Under the pieces are notes generated by a model. It did no database searches, was not told where the DNA came from, and saw nothing but the letters and a program-made list of their open reading frames with translations. A program made the translations under genes and the position numbers. Shown piece by piece: positions 7,485 through 12,398 of a stretch of 12,398 nucleotides of DNA. Source of the stretch: an uncultured Ignavibacteriota bacterium. Its GTDB lineage: Bacteria; Bacteroidota; Ignavibacteria; UBA10030; UBA8401. Position 1 is the first letter of the stretch, and each line of letters begins with the position of its first letter. Where the stretch lies: the NCBI GenBank assembly GCA_903907305.1, contig CAIVNT010000273.1, forward strand, positions 1-12,398. Reading direction: 5' to 3'.

Positions 7485-8654
7485 TTAAAAAATAACGCGG
7501 ATCATGAGTCCCGCTTCAATTCCATGCACATCTTTCGCCTTGTTCTCCATCGTCACAGAACCTGTCGCATATCTCAAAGTGAGTGTCGGATAGATCACTG
7601 ATGAGAACAGAAATGTTCCGTCCGCACCGATAGAAAAAATTTGCGCTTTTCCTGATTCTATCGGAACACCTCCCACCAGCACTTGATCCGAAGCGAAATT
7701 CTTCACTTCCCCCACCGCTGAACCTTGGAGCCATTCTGCAACAGGATACGACAACGTGTACTGTCCCTCCATTTGCAGTGCTGCTTCATTCTTTGTTGCC
7801 GTTCCCGAATTGTAGAATGTATTCGGCAGACGGTATCGTGAACGTAATTGAACAAGATGATTCATCGATCCGGATTTGATCGAGTATGCTGCCAATCCGA
7901 TGAATCTTGGTCCGGAACGGAACACGTTGGTGCCGTTCAGTTGATCGTCTAGAAAATATGTCGCTGTCATATCAAAAGAAAGCCGGGCAACTTTTGAGAA
8001 CGTGATAAAGTCGTATCCCAGATTCACGGAAATTTCATCACCGGCATCATATTCGAACTTCGATGCTGCCTCCACCGGTTCATACTTCCCTTTATAATAA
8101 TATGATACTCCAATACCAAGTACCATCCTTCGCGTGATTGTTCCCGCATAGACGATTGCCATATTCCCGCTTAAGCCTTGACCAAACGTCGGAACGCGGT
8201 ACGCAAATGCAGTCTGCGATACCAACGATGCCAGTTTTAATTGAGGTGTTGTCAGTTTTGTCTTTCCTGTCGGGACACTAACGCCGCCCGTAAGCCATAT
8301 CTTATCACCGGGAAACACATACGAGAGCGATACTCGTGTGTCCACAATGCCGGATACTTTTTCCGAACCGAACGATGATGATGCACCGGAGTTTGTTACG
8401 GAAATTAACATCCGATTAAAAAGCGGCACCGAAAGACTGAACGGTGCAGACTGCTGTGACACAGTCCCTGAATCCTTGATCGTCCACTGCTGTGTAACTG
8501 CGCCGATCGTCACGCCTGATGCACCTGCAAAAATAGATCTGCTCCCGCCCGGCTGTTCGAACTGTGCGGAGGCATTATCAAAGAACAATAGTATTGCCGT
8601 TAGAAGAACGGCTGAAATATGGAAAGAGCGGAACATTAAAAATGTATTTATCAT
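7485..8654 (-). CDS. Outer-membrane beta-barrel protein, unassigned family
   Basis: A 389-residue exported protein with a signal peptide (LMFRSFHISAVLLTAILLFF, predicted cleavage after NASA30, mature start QFEQPGG). After it, nearly the whole chain alternates hydrophobic and polar residues in short strands separated by turns. Examples are MLISVTNSG, WLTGGVSVPTGKTKL, VLGIGVSYYYKGKYEP, DEISVNLGYDF, ARLSFDMTATYFLDD, LTLRYATGSV and the closing GLMIRVIF. The chain ends in phenylalanine, the usual signal for barrel insertion by the BAM complex. GVSVPTGKTK resembles a motif of transporter-like or MetA-pathway-type outer-membrane proteins, but I do not assign a family. The ATG at 8654 is taken as start; a GTG directly before it (8657) and an in-frame ATG at 8633 are alternatives, and no good ribosome-binding site settles this. 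It lies 13 bases after the stop of the T9SS cargo gene, so translational coupling is plausible. It could be a porin-like channel or an anchor for the cargo. Confidence 0.82.
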   Translation of the reverse strand: MINTFLMFRSFHISAVLLTAILLFFDNASAQFEQPGGSRSIFAGASGVTIGAVTQQWTIKDSGTVSQQSAPFSLSVPLFNRMLISVTNSGASSSFGSEKVSGIVDTRVSLSYVFPGDKIWLTGGVSVPTGKTKLTTPQLKLASLVSQTAFAYRVPTFGQGLSGNMAIVYAGTITRRMVLGIGVSYYYKGKYEPVEAASKFEYDAGDEISVNLGYDFITFSKVARLSFDMTATYFLDDQLNGTNVFRSGPRFIGLAAYSIKSGSMNHLVQLRSRYRLPNTFYNSGTATKNEAALQMEGQYTLSYPVAEWLQGSAVGEVKNFASDQVLVGGVPIESGKAQIFSIGADGTFLFSSVIYPTLTLRYATGSVTMENKAKDVHGIEAGLMIRVIF

Positions 8655-8667
8655 CACATTCTTATGG

Positions 8668-11600
8668 TTATTTGATAAAGGTCATCTTTTTGACCGAGGA
8701 AAATTCATTGCAGCGCACTCTATAATAATAAACACCGCTCGAGACTGACGAATGAACAGCGTCAAGTCCGTCCCACTGCACTGAATAGTGTCCGATCGGC
8801 TGATACTCGTTGACCAGTGTGCTGATCTTTTGTCCCAAAATATTGAAAATTTCAACCGTTGCAATACCGCTGTGTGACAAGGAATATTGGATTGTTGTCG
8901 ATGGATTGAACGGATTCGGGAAATTCTGTGACAGGGAATACTCAATCGGGATAAGCGGAACACCGTTTGTATTGTTCTGAACGAATGTCTTGCTGCCGAC
9001 AATCAATCGCAATGAACGCACATTCTCCGTTTTCCCCAATGTTAGCGCATATTCCGTTTGTCCGGTCATATCATACACACGTTCCTGCTTATTATCAAGC
9101 AAATAGATTCCGAAGGAAGCATCCAATGATCCAAACTGTGCCGTTCCGATAGAAATCGGGATATTTGTTTGACTTGATGCGAGATCCAAATCCCAAACAT
9201 ATCCTTCGTGAGACGCAGATCGATAATCCGCAGCGAGTTTTCCTTCGGCATTCTTGATCGCAATGCTGACATATCCGGAAGGTGATGGCGGCGGCTTTGA
9301 AAAATCGAATGAATCCACTCCGTCCGTTGCACCGTGCACAACTCCAACAAAATTTTGATTATCCTGCATTTTTGCCGATCGTGCACTGATCTGAATTTTC
9401 CATTCTCCCGGCTCCATCATACGCGCAATATTCTGTTGCTTTGGAACGATGCCTGTTCTCGCCACCTGCAATGAATTTATCAGGATAGTCTTGGGGAGTT
9501 TTCCGCGGTTCTTCACCCAATATCCCCGGAACGGCTGCATTACGACTGTTGTGGAATCATATGTCCCATTCTGATATGACCAAAGAACTTTTTCTACGCT
9601 GTCCGGTACAATCGAATTCTGCCAGCTGATACTGTACGGGAACGGATTGCCGATCATATTGTATCCTGGTTGAAGCCTGACGGCAAAATCTTCTTGCGTC
9701 CCCTGCATAGTGGTTGTGCCCATATTCATATTCACTGGATTCTTAGCGATCAACCAAAATGCCTCACCCCGCTGAATGGTCCTAAAATCTTCGGGGTACT
9801 CTTCATAACCTTTATTTGCACTATACCTACCGAACATTCTCCAGAGAAGTTTATTCGGTTTGCCGAGATCTTTGAACAATACTTCCACTGATGAATCGCT
9901 GAACGCGTACGGTATGCTGATCATATCATATGCCTCCTGCGGCGTCGGTTCCAGCATTGCGACCAGATCATCGATCAAACCGAAGATATTAAGTGCAAAC
10001 TGAAGATTCTTTCCGCCGAAGATGCCGAACGGTTTCGTTGTATCGTCCGGAAGTCCATTCCACCACATATCGTAATCAGAGAGAAGAACGATCCTTCCTT
10101 TGCCTATCCTTGAAAGTGCAGCGATCGTTGTATTCGATGTCTTTCCAAATCCGGTATCAGCGGCATTCACCGAATACAAAGAAGATGCTTGTGCCTTCAA
10201 CAACGGTTCTGCATTGTGAACACTTGTGTCAACAGCAATACTTCCCGGCATAAATGCGATCACACTGTCCACATTGCTCATATAGATATGGCGTGAAACC
10301 GGTTTTGCAATGACCATACCGTCAAGACCTGTGCCGAAATACGAGGAATCAATAAGAAGATTTGTGTTTAGTTTCAATCCTGTTCTTGCATTGTATTTCT
10401 TCACCCAGCCGGAATCATCAAGGAATGACGTCAGCGATGGATTCTTGTCCGGACCATAATCCCCGGCAACAACGATCGTTCCTCCGTGATAGACATACTC
10501 CTGAAGCGAATCGACAAGTTCTTTCGGCGGCGGACCATTTGGCTGCACATACATCAGGGTGTTGTAAGAAGCGAACGGCAGATATTTTTGGAAATGAACA
10601 ATGATATCCGATCGCTTCAGACTCAATGCAAGGATTTTGTAATAGTCCGCAATACCGGATCCATTCGGCGAGATGAATCCGACCGATGTATCGATCAGTA
10701 TCTTTCGTGTCATAAAATTCTTCGCAACACCAACACCTTTTAAACGATACTGAATGAACGGAAAGCGAATGTCATTCGTTGAGAACAGGAAATAGACCGT
10801 CCGTTCACCGACGCTCTTCGGATTGAAACGGACAGAGAGTGCTCCGGTCTTTCCACTGTCAATTTTCACGATAGAAGGACTCACATACTCAAATGATGAT
10901 GTGTCTCCGGACTGTTTCAAGAATGTGAGGGTGATGGACTTCACACTTTCTTTATTATCGATTGGGATCACGAAAACCGAATCCCTTCCAACCGTTACGG
11001 AACCAAAATCGACGATAAATTTTGGGAAGATATTTCTTGTGAACGTATTCCCCGTTAGGATGACAGAGAGAACCGGTATAAGCGGATCGTTGGTCTGGAA
11101 CATCAGAACTGCAGAATGTGTTCCTGCAACCTGTGAAACGAATCGGACAGGAATGGTGAATTCTTCCCCGGGCAGTATCTCGAACAATCGCGGTCCGGGA
11201 TAACGGAATGAAAGAGAATCGGATAGCGAAAGGAATTTAAGCACCGCTTTACTCAAACCGTTTTTGTTCCCCAGCGTGACATTGCGGACCGAATCACCTC
11301 CGATCAGGACCGAACCAAAGTCATACAACATCGAATCAACGGTCAGCAGCGGAGATCCGCTGAATTCCAATTTATATGCTCCGCTTTCGCTTCCGATATA
11401 AAGAATATTCGGATTTGTAGCGTGGCTGTTGAGAAGCATAAACCGTATGTTCTGAGAAGAATCAGAGAACATTTTCCAATTTTTCCCTCCGTCTTCGCTC
11501 CCGAAGACTCCAAACGGACCGGAAGCAAATATCTTCCGACCATCAAACTGGTCATAGAGCGCATCGTACGCCGGAATAGCGAGCGTGTCCCAAAGTTCTC

Positions 11601-12398
11601 CGCCATTGATCGTCTTGAAGATGCGAAACGGAATTCCGGATTGTATGTCAAATACAGAAGGAAGCAGGATCTCTTTATTGTCTTTCGGATTGATGGTTGG
11701 ACTGAGCGTCAAGATCGACAACGGTCCCGAAGCAGCTGAAGATTTAATGGTTCTCGGAAGATTGCCGGAAATATTTATCCAGGTCTTGCCGAGATCCGCA
11801 GAGCGATACAATCCGTATCCCGCAAAGTATATCGCAAGACTGTCTATCGGATCGAATTCAAAATGCTCCGGTACATGCAGCGTGTCCACCGGGACCGGCG
11901 GATTGATCAGCGACCATGATGTTCCTCCGTTCGTGGATAACCGAAGGCCATATGCTTTTGTGTGAAAGAGAATGAAATCAGGATTACGATCAGAGACCCG
12001 AACGGTCATATCATTATCGCGTGTAAAAAATCGCGGTCGATCAACGATCACCGTAGAATCAACTGTGAAGATGGTATTCCACGTTGCTCCCAAATTCGTA
12101 CTGCGAAAGAGTGAATATACGGTTCCGGCATAGAGGATATTCCTTTTTTTGTCGGCCGCAAGAGCAGTAACATACGGACTACTCAAGCCAAGATTAGCGG
12201 AAGTCCATGTCGCTCCTTCATCATTGGACCGGATAATACCGCCCCCGTAGATTCCCGCATACACTTGTTTGCTTACTGCAGTCTGCTGCAGCGAAACAAG
12301 ATTACGGACAATCGATGAATTGATTCCGTTGTTCTTCTGTACCCAGGTGACACCGGTGTCTGCACTAACAAAGATACCGGCAGTTGTTCCGAGGTACA
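8668..12398 (-). CDS. T9SS-secreted multidomain protein: Asp-box propeller, HYDIN-like, GATase-like (N-terminus off window)
   Basis: The reading frame is open to the right edge (1242 visible residues), so the signal peptide is missing and the GTG at 12264 is not a real start. Numbering from the first whole codon at 12396: seven Asp-box motifs with the pattern S-x-D/N-x-G-x-x-W (11-18, 57-64, 99-106, 154-161, 199-206, 262-269, 300-307) mark a BNR/sortilin/Ycf48-like beta-propeller. Two ASPM/SPD-2/Hydin-type Ig domains follow (about 348-450 and 457-556, each with a DFGSV motif). Residues about 562-812 look like a GATase-1/DUF4350-type alpha-beta domain. Residues 816-1150 are beta-rich, with GYNMIGNPFPYSISW and PFRGYWVKN, common in T9SS cargo. 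Residues 1151-1242 are the type A sorting domain (SQNFPNPFNPSTTI, VEIFNILGQKISTLV, SGVYYYRV, KKMTFIK). T9SS cargo crosses the outer membrane and is anchored or released; no enzymatic activity can be assigned. It is upstream of and probably co-transcribed with the outer-membrane barrel gene. Confidence 0.92.
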   Translation of the reverse strand, partial: YLGTTAGIFVSADTGVTWVQKNNGINSSIVRNLVSLQQTAVSKQVYAGIYGGGIIRSNDEGATWTSANLGLSSPYVTALAADKKRNILYAGTVYSLFRSTNLGATWNTIFTVDSTVIVDRPRFFTRDNDMTVRVSDRNPDFILFHTKAYGLRLSTNGGTSWSLINPPVPVDTLHVPEHFEFDPIDSLAIYFAGYGLYRSADLGKTWINISGNLPRTIKSSAASGPLSILTLSPTINPKDNKEILLPSVFDIQSGIPFRIFKTINGGELWDTLAIPAYDALYDQFDGRKIFASGPFGVFGSEDGGKNWKMFSDSSQNIRFMLLNSHATNPNILYIGSESGAYKLEFSGSPLLTVDSMLYDFGSVLIGGDSVRNVTLGNKNGLSKAVLKFLSLSDSLSFRYPGPRLFEILPGEEFTIPVRFVSQVAGTHSAVLMFQTNDPLIPVLSVILTGNTFTRNIFPKFIVDFGSVTVGRDSVFVIPIDNKESVKSITLTFLKQSGDTSSFEYVSPSIVKIDSGKTGALSVRFNPKSVGERTVYFLFSTNDIRFPFIQYRLKGVGVAKNFMTRKILIDTSVGFISPNGSGIADYYKILALSLKRSDIIVHFQKYLPFASYNTLMYVQPNGPPPKELVDSLQEYVYHGGTIVVAGDYGPDKNPSLTSFLDDSGWVKKYNARTGLKLNTNLLIDSSYFGTGLDGMVIAKPVSRHIYMSNVDSVIAFMPGSIAVDTSVHNAEPLLKAQASSLYSVNAADTGFGKTSNTTIAALSRIGKGRIVLLSDYDMWWNGLPDDTTKPFGIFGGKNLQFALNIFGLIDDLVAMLEPTPQEAYDMISIPYAFSDSSVEVLFKDLGKPNKLLWRMFGRYSANKGYEEYPEDFRTIQRGEAFWLIAKNPVNMNMGTTTMQGTQEDFAVRLQPGYNMIGNPFPYSISWQNSIVPDSVEKVLWSYQNGTYDSTTVVMQPFRGYWVKNRGKLPKTILINSLQVARTGIVPKQQNIARMMEPGEWKIQISARSAKMQDNQNFVGVVHGATDGVDSFDFSKPPPSPSGYVSIAIKNAEGKLAADYRSASHEGYVWDLDLASSQTNIPISIGTAQFGSLDASFGIYLLDNKQERVYDMTGQTEYALTLGKTENVRSLRLIVGSKTFVQNNTNGVPLIPIEYSLSQNFPNPFNPSTTIQYSLSHSGIATVEIFNILGQKISTLVNEYQPIGHYSVQWDGLDAVHSSVSSGVYYYRVRCNEFSSVKKMTFIK

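Noticed and set aside
8681..8696. Short inverted repeat GGTCA/TGACC near the end of the T9SS gene
   Set aside because: Only five base pairs, inside coding sequence for the conserved KKMTFIK tail, with no downstream U-tract; the next gene follows within 13 bases.
12262..12264. GTG as the start of the T9SS protein
   Set aside because: The frame stays open upstream to the window edge and encodes another Asp-box (SADTGVTW), so the protein begins outside the window.
1..12398. CRISPR array, tRNA/rRNA, insertion sequence, phage or toxin-antitoxin genes
   Set aside because: No regularly spaced repeats, no structural RNA signatures and no transposase or integrase motifs were seen; the window is nearly filled by seven ordinary-looking minus-strand genes.

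Overview
The window most likely comes from a free-living member of the Bacteroidota / Ignavibacteriota-Chlorobiota (FCB) group. Three things point there: a protein ending in a type IX secretion (T9SS) type A sorting domain with the SQNFPNPFNPSTTI motif, a Bacteroidota-style SdhC/SdhA pair, and a CHASE2-type nucleotidyl cyclase. Assignment to Ignavibacteria or a close relative is an inference from the look of the sorting domain and cannot be proven from this window. No mobile element, RNA gene, CRISPR array or horizontal-transfer signature was seen. All genes lie on the minus strand and fill nearly the whole window. The longest intergenic gaps are about 130 and 100 bases, and both contain a terminator.

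In transcription order (high to low coordinate), the first block is a tight four-gene cluster with gaps of 13, 47 and 25 bases. It starts with a very large T9SS cargo protein whose N-terminus is off the window (8668-12398), carrying an Asp-box propeller, two HYDIN-like Ig domains, a GATase/DUF4350-like domain and the sorting domain. Next come an outer-membrane beta-barrel protein (7485-8654), a periplasmic CsgG/TolB-N-fold protein (6676-7437), and an 832-residue periplasmic protein joining a CsgG/FlgT-like region, an Ig-like region, a transglutaminase-like domain and TPR repeats (4152-6650). A hairpin terminator at 4094-4125 closes this block. All four products carry, or are expected to carry, export signals, so the block looks like a cell-envelope or secretion module. 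Its function is not established.

The second block is a single gene for a membrane-bound class III adenylate cyclase with an extracytoplasmic CHASE2 sensor (1896-4049), followed by a strong 12-bp-stem terminator (1843-1879).

The third block is the start of a succinate dehydrogenase / fumarate reductase operon: sdhC (di-heme cytochrome b, 1092-1766) then sdhA (flavoprotein, cut off at base 1), with sdhB expected beyond the window. A candidate promoter lies in the short gap before sdhC. The sdh genes are ordinary housekeeping genes. The four-gene envelope block is the part worth a second look.
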